From NCBI RefSeq assembly GCF_026151205.1, contig NC_087076.1:10702902-10766901 (forward strand): a stretch of 64,000 bases of DNA. Direction: 5' to 3'. This DNA is from Bolinopsis microptera (taxonomy: Eukaryota; Ctenophora; Tentaculata; Lobata; Bolinopsidae). This document shows positions 45,911-60,503 of this stretch, in pieces. The position numbers were made by a program, and so were the translations under genes. Under the pieces are notes generated by a model that was not told the DNA's origin, made no database searches, and saw nothing but the letters and a program-made list of their open reading frames with translations. Every line of letters starts with the position of its first letter. Positions within the stretch are counted from its first letter, which is position 1.

Positions 45911-48608
45911 GTAGGCAATGATGAGTGGCAGGAATGAGGGACCAAAACGCTTGGGGCTCAATGGCCAATTTTACAAAACCACTTCAGGGTCATGGCAGTG
46001 TGTCATTTATGTTAATTCGTTCTGAAACTGACCTGACTGCACTTCTAACAATTCTAGATAATTCTCTTCTAGATAGGTATAATGATGGGAGTGAGGAGTA
46101 TTCAGAAAGCATTGGTTGCAGCAACAAAAATATCAGCGGGAATCCAGGAAGATGAGTTTTATGCCGACTAATGCTTCTTGGGGAAAGTTAAACAAGCACC
46201 AAATTTGTTGGACTGTTCCAATGGACACCTTTGGTGTTTCCAGCTTTCAGCATACATTAAACAGGTCCTTGGAGAACACCCTCAGCAGTTAAAGCAGATC
46301 AGTTTGTTCTGCACCTCACAGTATCCTCCACTCAGGAGTGGATATTTGAGAGGATTGACGCAGAGACCGTCTCAGAGGCTTGTTTATATTTGCTATGGTC
46401 AGGCGGCCCATCACTAAACGGACTCAGAATTTGTGGAAGATATCTCTGCTGCAAATATTTGGCAAAGCATCGCTGTGACAATTGCTGAGTCAATAGCAAA
46501 TTGATGGCAAGGCGCCTTTTGTAGAGATGATACCATCATTGCTGTCTGAATGAGTTCACTGAGCAGATTAATCCATACTTTATTAGGCCGGATAGAACGG
46601 AGAAACATGGCGTAAGACAATTGGATATCGGCGAGATATTGCGCCAGATTCATTGGAAAAGCAGTTATACTTGTCTTTCCAAAACTGATATACAATTGCT
46701 GCTGCCCATGCAGATACCTCGTGCATGGGCTCTAAATCAGAAATAGAGGTGCCATTCATAGCAATGAGACAGATCTGGGAAGACAGTGACACTGATGCAA
46801 TACTACAGGTTGACGCTGTTTTGCGCATTCTATCGTCTTAATAGTGAAGCAGCCTGCACAATGTTCATTGAGTATCTGTCCCTCCGCTCTATCCAGTATC
46901 TAAAGAACCACTACAAAGCAGCTGACTGATCATTATTACTACCGAGGTTCCACTTACAACTTAAGGTCTGAGGACAGGTTCAAATCAGGTGTTGTAGCAG
47001 CGATGGAATTCATTTGCGTTAGGGATCAAGCATTAGTAGAGGACTAGCCCACGCCTCCAAGCCCAGTGTTTGCAATACATCTTGGTATGGCTGTCGACAG
47101 TAGTGCTGGTGGAAAGATTGAAGGTATTACATCTATTTGGTGGATACGCTGTTGGAGCAAGGACCAGTATGGATTATTACCAAAAGACAGTAGAAGTCCT
47201 GATTGGAAGAAATAGCGAGGACCTAGATCTTGCGCAGAGAAAGTATTCTCGGCACTGGTATTTAAATTGAGGTCTGTAGGAGACGCCTTTTGGGTGCAGC
47301 AATTGCAGCGAAGCTTTTTAAGAACAAATATGTCTCAGATAAAGTCCTTAATGGTGTCAGGACATCAAGCGTTGTCCATCCATTTGCTGTGGGAGCCCCA
47401 AGCTTGCTTTGTAATGCATTTCTAAGGGAGGAATTTGTCACCCGGTGGACGTTCATTCAGAGGACCATCCCGGGTATATATAGTCACTTGTTTCAAACCA
47501 TTTGGACGATTGCATCAGAACAGATTTTATTCCAGCAATCTGGGGTTAGAATCGTATCTGACTTGGTCCCGTCTCCATATTTGCATTGCCAGTCGACATG
47601 GTGGCCTAGGTATCTCCAAACACAGTTGAAAACTGCATAGAGAATTCACAGCCTCAGTTCCACCCCCCCCCCACCCCCATCCCCCCCAAAAAGACCTCAC
47701 AGACTGTTTATCGACAGAAAACACCCTTGAACATTACAACATGTCAATTCAAAATGACACTATAAAAAGTCTCAAGGCATTCAAGGAGAAGAAACACTTA
47801 TTTACGGTTAGAAATAATGGAAGGACAGTGTAAGGATCCCAACCTAAAGAGATCTCTCAGTTCATCAAAAGAGAAAAGGTTCAGGATGTTGGCTTACTGC
47901 ACTTCCATTGAAGTGATTTGGCTACTCCCTGAACAAGATGAGTTCCGTGAGGCTCTGTACTGTTCGTCGTTATGGTTGGGAGATCCCAACACACCCCATT
48001 TCACTGTGCTTGTGGAGAGAGAAAATAAGGAATCAACACTTATATGCAAGAAAGGTGGCTTATGTTTCTATGAGACACAACAACATCGCCGATCTAAATG
48101 CAGAGCTGCAGCGTGAAGTATGCAGAGTGTAGTGACTGAGCAGCATTGATACCCTTGTTAATAAAGAAATTGTTGTTACCAATGCTTGATAGAGCTGCAC
48201 TGATGTATCCTTCGAGGTCTCTGGAGCACATTTGAAAGTACATTCTTTGATGTCTGTGTTACCCACCCCAACTCACCCACATTATGACAAAAATAGATAT
48301 GGAAACAGATCTATAAAGCTCATGGATTGAGGAAAATGAAAAAGTACAACAACAGAATCATCCAGGTGGAGAAAAAAGGGCACCTTTTTACCCCACTTAT
48401 ATACTCAACAAATGGCGGATGGGGTTCCACAAGCCCACAAGATACACAAGAGACTCACTGATAAACTATCCCCTAGAGAGGAGAAGACTATGGGGACTAT
48501 TTGTGTTCACTGGCACAAGGATATAGATTCTCAATTCCAGGAGCACATGATAGCGGTCAGCGGGTGAGAGAGGGAGCGGCAAGCGTATACATTGCAGTTC
48601 AGTTTATC
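45911..48608 (+). CDS. RT and nuclease-like zone, unit 3
   Basis: VTRWTFIQRTIPGIYSHLFQ is readable at about 47437-47496 (across two frames), a conserved block after the RT. The catalytic box near 47090-47100 is disturbed in this copy. Confidence 0.6.
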
Positions 48609-50434
48609 TTCGTTCTAACTTGATACCTGCCTACATGGACTCTGAATGTTTTCGACACTATCCTTTTGATATTGATGATATTGTATGCTCAGTTACGTTG
48701 TACACCGTTCTTTTTTATTTTTTATGACTCAGTAATTTATGTACTCTCATGTAAGCTATAATTTTTTAATCATTGAATCAGTATTTTTATCTATTAACTT
48801 ATTACATTTTTGTGCTCTGCTTTGAATCACTTGACTATTAAAGTTCAGGCCATGACCTTATAGAGCCAATTGGCCATTGCTATATTATGTGTATATCTGT
48901 TTTGAATATTCTTTTCTTCTGTAAAAAATAATAAAGTTAAATTGTATCTATTTACATTCTTTCCACTACTATATAAGTTGATTAAAGCGTTTTTTAGCAA
49001 CATGAGGATTACACACAAGCTATCATTGTGCTTCTCTTTATTAGGTAGCATAGTTATCCATCCATCTTTCCTATTTTATAATTTCATCCAGAACACATAC
49101 CAAAAATAACTATATTTTATACAGATTCCGTTTAAAATAGTTTTTTTAAAAAGCCTCTAATCTATTTTTAAACACTTAACACAGTCCACCAATTTAGACT
49201 TCCGAGGGGAAGTTTGTTCCAATTAAATATGGTATCACCCTCTTCCATGAGAAAAGAAATGTGGACTTTCTTCATTTTACTGCTACTTTTACTTTTATTT
49301 GACGGATGTTACTCGCATAATTTCTTTGATGTAGCGCGCCCGCTTTCTCTCGATGGCAAGTGCTACGAAGTAGCGCGCGCCGGCCAGAATACATCATTAA
49401 CAATGTGTCAACTTTTACTGCATCTAATGTTTAAATACCTCATTTTGACACAGGATAATATTCTCATTCTGAAATAACATGCTCCGTAATTGGCCATAAC
49501 CACTTATCATTTAAAAGAATTCAATGATGGTCCCCACGTATTCGCTGCTTGCAGCGTTATTAATTATGGATGTCCACTCGACAACTGTATATGAAGAGTA
49601 ACCATCTGTTCAATCAGACAAAGATGGGCAAAGACAAAAGATTATTGGGCAAAGATTTATTTACGACTTATTAGTTTTGTGTCACGATAGAGTTTAGTGA
49701 ATTAATCACTGGTGTAATTTATATCAAATCTAATCAAAACTTGTCATTTGACTTAGTACGTTGCATGCCACTTTTCGCGCGTGATATTGGGATACGAAAC
49801 CATGTTATCAAACTTGTCATGTGTGTATGACCGCCGCGCACGATTAGTGCGCGGTCCCTGTACTCGTCAGGGCTTTAGTGTAATCGACGTCGTGGGGGTC
49901 ACAACTTGATACAACACATACTAGAAAAATAACTATTTCTTCTGTCTTCTCTCATATCAATTTAAAGGTAATAATTTAATAAAATATTAATCATGAATAA
50001 AAACAACATTTAAAAAAATGTAATTTATTGCATACTATATTCAGGTTAAGTAAAGATTCATAAAACGTTTCTTGCTACGTACATGATAAGGATGAAACCA
50101 CAGATAATAATTGTGTTTTTCCTTAATTAACTGATATAACTGTTACTTCCAATTCTTGATAAAATTTCTTGAAACATATCCAAAATTGAAGTCATTTACA
50201 ATAAATTTATATTAGAAATCATGTTCTTTTAAAATTTCCAATCCAATTTTAAGACTCAAAATGTCAAGCAGTCTTCACCTCCGAAGGGAGTTTGTTCAAT
50301 AAGGAACTACCCCTCTGGCTGGAAGAAAAGAACACTGAAGTTTCTTTACCTTTATCACACTTTTTACTAATCTTTTGGATGAAACAGATTAAGACATGAT
50401 TTCATGTTTACTACTTTACATTTACTATGCAATG

Positions 50435-50728
50435 CATGGCGTAACGAAGGGCCTCGATGACCCTGCTGTGCAGGGGGGCGCGTCTTAGGTGGGCGCCTAA
50501 TCGTAGTTTGTATCGGTGGGACAATTCCGAAAAAACTTACTAAAGTACTAGCAAACTGCGAGTTTTGCTCTAGATACAAACTTTTTTTAGAGATTTTACC
50601 GGCGTATCTCTTAAATCGCCTAATTTGTTCAATTTAGGGAGGGAGGCACCAAAAGGAGAGGGGGGCCAACTGGGGGGGGGGGGCGCCTTTTTCGGCAGGG
50701 GGGCGCAACAGGCAAACGTTAGCCACTG
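50435..50728. mobile_element. hAT MITE in unit 4
   Basis: Both termini are recognisable (CATGGCGTAACG and CGTTAGCCACTG), with GCAAT-type flanks. Confidence 0.8.
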
Positions 50729-50970
50729 TGCAATTGTACTATTTTTCTGACCACATACACTGTGGTGTACTTTGGTTCCGCATTGTTAAAAGATTGACCT
50801 TTGCACTTTGCCCCGGTGGCATGATATTTCGAAGAAAAAAGCGGCACACTTCTATTTAGAGTAAATTTTAGATGACTATCTTCGCAAGTACTTCTCCAAC
50901 CTACATATGTGATTGACTGAATGAATTAATTTAAATTATTACATATTTCCATTCCTAAATTTACTTTTTC

Positions 50971-51283
50971 ATCTACATGTCTTGGCAAGTCTGCACCAAG
51001 TGGACAGTGAACGGTTGGTGGGTTGGTCAGTAATGTAGGATAATGTAGAGAACAGGCAGATCAGTGATGTCTGACGAGGAAAATGATATCTGTTATAACT
51101 GTCCGTGGTGTAGGAGGGTTGTGGGGGATTGGATAAGGCAATTGGGTTGTCGTTGGCGTGAAGAATGGTTAAATCTCCTTGTTGTTTATCAGTGGAAAAC
51201 CGAAAGTACGCTGAGATGGATAATGAAGAGATATGGTTTTTGTGTGATACTTGTCAAGCAGTGAAAGAAAACAAAATTTTAAT
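50971..51283 (+). CDS. PHD-finger zone, unit 4
   Basis: An open stretch reads DEENDICYNCPWCRRVVGDW followed by LGC, giving the first cysteine pair and the third zinc-ligand position. Confidence 0.6.
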
Positions 51284-51849
51284 TGGGGCTCAATGGTGGT
51301 GAAGAGCTTGTTAGCTGAAGATAAGTCTTGCTGTTTATCAAGAGATGTTGACATGGAGGAAGATATGAAATCTTTTCTATTCCCAGAGGTAAATAGGTGC
51401 GACTTATTAAAGAATGGACTCGGCTCATCATCTTTTTTGCAGATGCTACCAAGTGGGATAGGCTATCGTTCGCACTGGTTCATATCTTCTTGCCATTCAT
51501 GTTGCAAAAGGTTCGTCAAGCAAGTCAAAAGCAAAGAGTCTGTAACATATCTCACCAAGCGTTTGGTTAAATGAAAAATGGAGAACTTGACGATCTTATC
51601 AATGAAATCGAAAAGTTTTTCAATGAAACGAAAAGTTTTATTTTACATTTACTTTAATTCATAAATAAAAAAGAGCTTAACACGATTAGTTGCTAGAAGT
51701 AATCTTGAGGAAATATTTCTTAGTGTTGTTATTATAATTATTTAAAAAACTTTATCTTGGTTGTTTGTATTTTTACTATGGTAGCTGGTTGTATTTACGT
51801 GAGGACAAGGTCAGTTTTCTCTATTATCTTTAGAAAATTTATACTTACA

Positions 51850-54530
51850 GTAGGCAATGCTGGAGTGGCAGGAATGTGGGACAAACAACGCTTGCGGCCT
51901 TACAATGGCCCATTTACCAAACCACTTCAGACATGGCAGTGATGTCATTTATGCTTTATTCGTCTGAAAAATGACCCTACTGCCACTTCTAACATCTTAA
52001 AAATCTCTTCTAATATTGGTATATAATGATGAGTGCAGGAGTATCAGAAAGCATTGGTGCAGAAACAAAAAATACAGCGAGGAATCCAGGAAGAAGAGTT
52101 TCTGCCGACTAATGCTTCTTGGGAAAGTTAAAATGCATCAAATTGTTGACAGTTCAATGACACCTTAGGCGTTCACAGCTAACAGAAAACATTAAACAGT
52201 GTCCTTGGGGTGAATCACCCTCCTGCTGTTAAAGCAGATCCAGTTGTTTGCAACCCTCACAGTACTCTCCACTCAGGAAGTGATATTTGAGAGGATTGAA
52301 GCAGAGACGTCAAAGATGGCTTGTTTATTATTTGGATGATCAGGCGGCCCACACTAACGGACTCAGATCTGTGGAGCATATTTCTGCAGCAATCATTTGG
52401 CATAGGCATCAGATGACACATTGCTGAGTCAATAGCAATTGGTTGCAGGCGCCTGTGTAGAGAAGATTTCCATCTCATAGCTGGTATGAATGAGTTCATG
52501 CATGCTGATTAATCCTCTGATTAAGGCCATGGATAAGAACGGGAAACTGGCGTAAGACCATTGGAAATGGCGAGATATGCGCTGATTCTATTGGAAAAGC
52601 AGTTATAGTGTCTTTCAAAACTGATTACAATATGCTGCTGGCCCACTGCAGGACCTGTTGCAGGGCTCAATAAGGTATAGTGGTTTCCTTCATGTCAATG
52701 AGACAATCTGGGAAGACATGTGAACACTGAAGCATTACTACAGGTTGTCGCTAGTTATTGGTTCAATCGTCCTTATAATAGAGAAGGCAGCCCTTAACAA
52801 TGTTCATGAGATCTGTCCTCCGCTCTATCAGTTTCTAAGCACCACTACCAAAAGCAGAGACCTGATCATTATACTACCGAAGGACACTACCAAATTAAGT
52901 CAGAGGAAGAGTTCAACTCAGGGAGATTGTTAGCTGCAATGGCATTCTTATGGTTTGGGTCATAGCCTCTAGTAGATGACCTTGCACAGCCTAGCCAGTG
53001 TTTGCAAACACTCTTGGTATCGCAGCGAAGTAGTGATGGTGGAAGATTGAATGTATTTAATATTTGGTGGGATACGTAGTTGGACGCAAGGACCAATGTA
53101 TGGACTAGTACCCAAAGCACAGAGTAAGACCGTCCTGTTTTGTGAAGAATGGCGAGGACCCTAGATCTTGCGCAGAAAGTATTCTCAGCACTGGTGTAAA
53201 TTGAGTTCCTGAAGGAGACCGCCATTTGGGTGCTGCAATTGGGCAGGAAGCTTTTAAGAAAACAAAATATGTCTCAGATAAAGTCCATAAAATGGTGTTG
53301 GACATCAACTGTTGTATTCAATTGCTGTTGAGGAGCCAAAGCTGCTTTGAACTGCATATACTAGGGAGAATTTTGTCCGGTGGCGTTCATTCAGTGGTAC
53401 CATCCGGGTATAAGTCACTTGTTTCAAAAACCATTGGAGGGATTGCATCAGAACGATTTTTATTCCAGCAATCTTGGGAAGAACGTATCAGACTTGGACC
53501 GCTCCATTTTGCATTGCCCGTCAGGACATGGTGGCCTAGGTATCTCAATCCCAGTTGAACAACTGCAATAGAGAATTCACTGCCTCAGTCACCATCACAA
53601 AAGACCTCACAGAACATGATATTCAACAGAAAAACCCTTTGAACATTACAAATTGTCAATTCAAAATGACAACTATAAAAGTCTCAAGGCAATCAAGGGG
53701 AAAACACCTTATTTACGGTTAGCAAATCAATAGAGGACAGTGTAAGAGATCCCACCTAAAGAGATCTCTACAGTTCATCAAAGAGAAAGGTCAGGATTGT
53801 TGGCTTACTGCACTTCCATTGAAGAGATTAGGCTTTACTCCCTGACACAAGATTGAGGTTCCGTTGTTGCTCTGTACTTGCGTTATGGTTGGGAGATCCC
53901 TAACCCCCATTTTCACTGTCGCTTGTGGAGAGAGAGAATAATGTGAATCACACACTTATATGCAAGTAAGAAAGTGGCTATGTTTCTTTATGGACACAAC
54001 AACTTCCGCGATCTAAATGCAGAGCTGCAGCGTGAAGTATGCAGAGTGTAGTGACTGAGCCGAGCATTGATACCCTTGGATAAGCGAAGAAATTGGTTGG
54101 TTCCAATGCTGATAGAGCTGCACCTTGATGTTTCTACGAGGTTTCCTGGAGCACATCTTGAACGTACATTCTTTGATGTCTGTGTTACCACCCCCAACTT
54201 AACCCCACATATGACAAAAAAGATATGGACAGATCTATAAAGCTCAATGAAATGAGGAAATGAAAAAGTACAACAACTGAATCATCCAGGTCGAAAAGGC
54301 ACCTTTACCCCATTATATACTCAACAAATGGCGGATGGGGGTCCACAATCCAACAAGTTTCCACAAGAGACTCAATAAAAACTATTCCCAGAGAGAGGAG
54401 ATGACTATTGCGGCTATTATGTGTTACTATGCGCACAGGATTTAGATTCTCAATTCTCAGGAGCACCCTGAAGCGGTCAGGGTGTGAGAGAGGGAGACGG
54501 CAAGCGTTATACATGGCAATGTCAGTGTAT
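51850..54530 (+). CDS. RT and nuclease-like zone, unit 4
   Basis: Readable pieces include ACTCAGGGAGAT for the QGD box (about 52916) and KYVSDKVHK (about 53268). It keeps the same order as unit 1. Confidence 0.6.
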
Positions 54531-56376
54531 CTTCGTTTTATATCTGATCCTGCCACCATGGACTCTGAATGTTTTTCTAGACACGTTCCTTTGATATTGA
54601 GATATGGTATCTCAGATCCGTTGTACACCGTCCTTTTTTTATTTTTATGACACAGTAATTTATTGCACTCATGTCTGTATAATTTTAATCATTGAATCAG
54701 TATTTTTATCTATTAACTTATTCTTATTGTTGCTATGCTTTAGCATCACTTTTGACTATTAAGTTCAGGCCATGACCTTATAGTCAGGCCAATTGGCCAT
54801 TTTGCTTATTTGTGTATATTGTTTGAATATTCTTTTCTTCTGTAAAAAAAATAAGTTAAAATGAATCTAATTTACATACTTTCACACTAATATATAAGTT
54901 GTAAAGCGTTTTTAGCAACATGAGGATTACACACAAAAAGATATGCATTGTGCTTCTCTTTATAGTAAGAATAATTTTAATCCATCATTCGTTCCTATTA
55001 TTTTTATTTCATCCGAAACTTACAAAAAAATAACTATCATGTATACAGATCCTTTTTAAAATAGTTTTTTTAAAAAGCCTTCTAATTTATTTAAAACTTA
55101 CACAGTCACAATTTTTGACTTCGAGGAAGTTTGTTCCACATTAAATATGGTCTCACCCTCTCCAAGAGATAGAACTGTTGGACTTTCTTCATTTTTACTG
55201 CTACTTTTACTTTTATTTGACGGATGTTACTCGCCTACAATTTATTTGATGTAGCGCGCACCGCTTTCTTTCTCGATGGCAAGTTGCATACGAAGTAGCG
55301 CGCGCCGGGCAGATCATCCATTAACAATGGTCAACTTTTACTGCATCTACTGTTTTAATATCCACATTAAGATCCAGATCTTCTCATACTGATAAATAAC
55401 AAAGCTCCGTATATTGGCCCCAAACCATTATCATTTTAAAAGATTCAATGAGGTCCCACGTATTCGCTGCTCTGCCTGCGTTATTAATTAGGATGTCACT
55501 CGACAACTGTATATGGAAGAGTACCATCTCGTCTATCAGACAATAGATGGGCCAAAGACAAAAAGGATATTGGGCAGATTTATTTTACGACTTATTAGGT
55601 TTTGTGTCACGATAGAGTTTAGTGAATTAATCAACTGGTGCTAATTTATATCAAATCTATTCAAAAACTTGTCAATTTGACATAGTACGTTGCTTGCCAC
55701 ATTTTCGCGCGTGATATTGGGATACGAAACATGTTATCAACTTGTCCATGTGTTGTATGACACGCCGCTCACGATCGTGCGCGGCTCCCTGTTTGCAGGG
55801 CTTTTAGTGAAACGACCGTCGTGGGGGTCACAACTTGATAACACACTACATAGAAATATAAATACTATTTCTTCTGTCTTCATCATATCAAATTTAAAGG
55901 TAATAATTTATCAAATATTATCATGAATAAAAACATCATTTAAATAAATGTAATTTATTCATACTATACTTCCCAGTGAAGTAAAGTTCATAAAAACGTT
56001 TCTTGCTACGTACATGATAGGTGATTGGAAACCACAGATAATAATTGAGTTTTTCTTATTACTGATTTTAAAGCTGGTTACCTTCAATTCTTGTTTAAAA
56101 CTTCTTCGAAACATTCCAAAAATTGAAGTCATTTACATATACATTTATATTAGAAATCTGTGCTTTTTAAAAACTTTCCAAATACAATTTTATGACTCAA
56201 AACTGTCATGCAGTTCTTAACCTCCGAAGGGAGTTTTGTTCCAATAAGAAACAACCCGCTATGGAAGAAAAGAACACTGAGAGCTTTACCCTTTTTATCA
56301 CTCTTTTACTATCTTCTTTGGATGAAACCTGATTAAGACTGATCTGCTTTATACTTTACATTTACTTCTGCAAATG

Positions 56377-56679
56377 CAGTGGACTGGAGTAACGAAGGGC
56401 CCTGCTGACCCTGCTGTGTCAGGGGGGCGCCCGTCTTAGGTGGGCACCAAATCGTCGTTTGAATGTGGGAACATTTCGAAAAACTTAACTAAGTACTAGC
56501 AAAACTGCGAGTTTTGCTCTAGATACACACTTTTTTAGAGATTTTACCGGGTTCTTACCGATCCTCTTACATCGCCTAATTTGTTCAATTTAGGGAGGGG
56601 CACAAAGGAGAGGGGGCCTACAGGGGGGGAGGGGGCGCCTTTTCGGCAGGGGAGCGCCAAATGGCAAGTTACGCCACTG
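56377..56679. mobile_element. hAT MITE in unit 5
   Basis: It starts CAGTGG and ends GTTACGCCACTG; TGCAAATG precedes it and TTGCAAAAG follows it. Confidence 0.8.
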
Positions 56680-56928
56680 TTGCAAAAGTACTATTTTTCT
56701 GCCAAAAATTCTTACACTGTGGTGTTTCTTTGGTTCCGCTTTGTTATAAGATTGACCTTGCACTTTGCCCCGGGTCATGATATTTCGAGAAAAGCGGCAC
56801 ACTCTATTTTGAGTATTTTAGATGACTATCAATCGTCAAGTAATTCTCCTACTATCATAAATGTGATTTGACTGAATGATTTAATTTAAATATATTTACA
56901 TTTTTTTCATCCTAATTTTACATTTTTC

Positions 56929-57240
56929 CATCCTAAATGTCTTGGCAAGTCTGCACCAGTGGACAGTGGAACGGTGGTTTGTCAGAAATGTGGATAATGG
57001 AGAGAAACCAGCAGATCATGCTGCTCCTGCCGAGGAAAATGATTATCTGTTATATACTGTACAGTGTGTAGGTGTGTTGTGGGGGTTTCGGATAAGGCAT
57101 TGGGTTTGTGATGGCTAGTGAAGAATGGTTCCATGCACCTTGTTTGTTTATCAGTGAAACCGAGTACGCTGAGTTGGATAATGAAGAGATATGGTTTTGT
57201 GGATTACTTGTCATAGCAGTGAAAGCAAAACAAAAATTAA
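56929..57240 (+). CDS. PHD-finger zone, unit 5
   Basis: Best copy for the second half: EEWFHAPCLFISETEYA then NEEIWFC, matching the W-x-H-x2-C and W-F-C core of PHD fingers. Confidence 0.65.
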
Positions 57241-57804
57241 TTGAGGGCTCTATGGTTGGTGAAGAGTTGATTGCTGAGTATGTCAAGCTGTTTATCTAGA
57301 GTTGGTGACATGGAGAAGAATCTTTTCTAAGTTCCCAGAGGTAAATAGGTAGCGACTTAATAAAAGACTGACTCGGGTCATCCCTCTTTTTTGCAGATGC
57401 TACCAAGTGGGAAATGGCTATCGTTCGCAATGGTTATATCTTCTTGCCAAATTGTTGCAAAAACCGTCAAGCAAGTCAAAAGCAAGAGACATGGAACATA
57501 TCTCACCAAGCGTTTGGTTAATGGAAAAAGAATAATGGAGAACTTGTCGATCTAACATGGAAACGAAAAGTTTTAATGAAACGAAAAGTTTTTTTATTTT
57601 ACATTCCTTTAATCATAAATAAATACGAGCTTAAACCACGAAATTAGTTAGCTAGAGTAAACTTGAGGAATAGTTTGGTGATTGTCATTTAATTTTTCTA
57701 AAAACACTTTATTTGGTTGTTAGTATTTTTACTATGGAGAAGTGGTTGATTAGTTGAGGACAAGGTCCAGTTTCTATATTATCTTAGAAAATTTTACTTT
57801 ACAG

Positions 57805-60503
57805 TAGGCAAGGCTGAGTGGGCAGGAGTGCGGGACCAAACGCTTGGGCTCTACATTGGCCATTTACAAAACCACTTTCTGTCTGCAGTGATGTCATTTT
57901 ATGCTTAATTCGTCTGAAATCTTCCCACTGCATTCTTAACTTCTATAAAAATCTATTCTAAAATAGGTTAATGATGGAGATGCAGGGTATTAAGAATGCA
58001 TTGGTGCAGCAAAAAAAAATCAGCGAGGATTCCAGTGAAGAAGTGTTCTGCCGAATAATGCTTCTTGGGGAAAGTTAACAAGTACCCCACCAAATTTGTT
58101 GACAAGTTCCAATGTCACATTAGGAGTTCACTAGCCTAACAGCAAACATTAAAACAGGTACTTGGGGAGAAACAACCTCCTGCTGGTTAAGCAGATCTGA
58201 TGTTCTGCACCCTCACAGTCTCCTCCACTAGAAGTGATTTTTGGAGGATTGACGCAGAGACCGTCAAGTGGGCTTGTTTATATTTGGATGGATCAGGCGG
58301 TCCCAAATAACGAGGACTCAGATTGTGGAAGCATATCATCTGCAGCAAATCATTTCGGATAAGCATAAGTGACAATTGCTGAGTCTATAGCAATTGTTGC
58401 ATGGCGCCTTGCTAGAGAAGATATCCATCATAGCTGTCTGAAAAGAGTTCAACTGCATGCAGATTATATCCTTTCTGATAAAGGCAGGATAAGAACGGGA
58501 AAACCTGGGCAGTATGACCATTGGAATCGGCGAAGATACTTGCGCAGAAATCATGGAAAACGCAGTTTTAATGTCTTTCAAAATGATATACAATATGATG
58601 CTGGCCCACTGCAGACCTGGTGCAGGGTCATTCCAGGATTAGAGGAATTCCAATCAGCAATGAGACAGATCTGGGAAGACAGTGACACTGAAGCATACTA
58701 CAGGTTGACGCTTGATTATGCGTTCAATCGTCTTATAGTGTAGCAATGCCCTTCACATGTTCATGAGATCTGTCATCCGGCTCATATCAGTATCTTAAAA
58801 GAACTCTACAAAAAGGCCAGAAGACATGATCTTAATAATACCGAGGACCATTACCATACTTATGTCTGAGGAAGGTTCAACTCAGGGAGATGTGCAGCTA
58901 TGCCATTATATGAGTTAGGGTTCAAACCTCTAGTAGATGACTAGCCACAGCCTCCAAGCCACCAAGTGTTTGCATAACATTCTTGGTCATGCAGTCGACT
59001 TAGGCTGGTGAATGATTGAAGGTATTAATTATATGGTGGGATACGCTGTTGGTGCAAGGACCAAAGTACTGGATATTTACCCAAATGCCAGTAAGACACG
59101 TCCTGATTGTGAAGATTTTGCGAGGACCTGATCTTGCGCAGAAATGATAGTAATTTCTCAAGGCACTGGTTTAAATGACGTCTGAAGGAGAACGCCATTT
59201 GGCGTGCAGCTTTTGCAGCGAAGGCTTGTTAAGAACCAAATATGTCTCAGTTAAAGTCCTATAATATGGTGTCAGGACATCAAGCTGTTGTCATCAATTG
59301 CTGTTGAGGAGCCCCAAGGCTGCTATGACCTGCATATACTAAGGAATTTGTCACCGGGTGGACGTTCATTCAGAGGGAACATCCCGGGTATAATAGTCAC
59401 CTGGTTTCTACCATTGGAGATGGATTGCATCAGAACAGATTTTATTCCGCATTCTTGGCTAAGAACGTACTCAGATTTGGACCGCTCCATATTTGCATTG
59501 CCAGTCAGACATGGTGGCCTAGGTTTCTCCAAACCAGTTGAAAAATTGCAATAGTGTATTCACAGCCTCAGTCACATCACCAAAAGACCTACCGACCTGA
59601 TTAATAACAGCAAAACACCCTTGTACAATTTCCAACATGTCCATTCAAAATGACAACTATAAAAACGTCACAAGGCAATCAAGGAGTAACACATATTTCG
59701 GTTAGCAAAATCAATTCAGAGGACAGTGTAAGGATCCCAACTAAAGAGATTCTCAGTTCATCAAAGAGAAAGGTTCAGGATTTTTGGCTTACTGCACTTC
59801 CATGAAGAGATTTGGCTTATCTCCCTGAACAAGATTGAGTTCGTGATGCTATTGTACTTGCGTTTGGTTGGGAGAGCCCTAACACCCCTTTTCACTGTGA
59901 TTGTGCGTCGAGGATGAAAATATTGTGGGATCACCAAAATTATATGACATGAAAGGTGGCTATGTCTTCTATGAGGACACTCTACATCCGCGATCTAAAT
60001 GCAGAGATGCAGCGTGAAGTATGCAGAGATGTAGTGACTGAGCCAGCATTGATTACCTTGATAATGAGTATTTGTTGGTACAATGATGATAGAGATGCAC
60101 TGATGTATCCTCACGAGGTCTTTGGAGACATTTGAACGATCCATTCATTGATGTCTGTGTTACCCCACACCAACTCACCCCCATATGACACAAAAAAGAT
60201 ATGGAACAGACTCTATATAGCTCATGAAAGGAGGAAATGAAATAGTAAACAACAGAATCATCCAGGTGGAAAAAAGCACTTTACCCCACTTATATACTCA
60301 ACAAATGGCGGATGGGGGTCACAAGCCACAAGATACCACTTGAGACTCTACTGGGAAAAACTATCCCCGAAGAGAGGAGATGGACTATGAGGCTATTATG
60401 TGTTACTGGCGCACAAGATTAGATTCTCAATTCTCAGGAGACCCTGATAGCGGTCAGGGGTGGAGAGGGAGACGGGCAAGGTATACATTGCCAGTCAGTG
60501 TAA
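57805..60503 (+). CDS. RT and nuclease-like zone, unit 5
   Basis: One open stretch (58369-58743) reads EDIHHSCLK, DKGRIRTGKPG and, later, IWEDSDTEA. Another (59288-59554) ends LPVRHGGLGFSKPVEKLQ. The 3' end reads CCAGTCAGTGTAA at the stop. Confidence 0.65.

Larger units (their letters stand above)
42776..48725 (+). mobile_element. Array unit 3
   Basis: Head-to-tail copy, ~5.95 kb. It holds the MITE, the PHD zone and the RT/nuclease zone at the same relative places. A short C-rich insertion near 47661-47690 is not seen in the other units. Confidence 0.9.
48726..54648 (+). mobile_element. Array unit 4
   Basis: Head-to-tail copy, ~5.92 kb, with the same gene order and scattered base-level differences. 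Confidence 0.9.

Noticed and set aside
34042-60503. Host gene family encoding the RT-like protein
   Set aside because: It is an RT with nuclease-like end repeated as identical whole units with a shared MITE; a selfish element explains this better than host paralogues.
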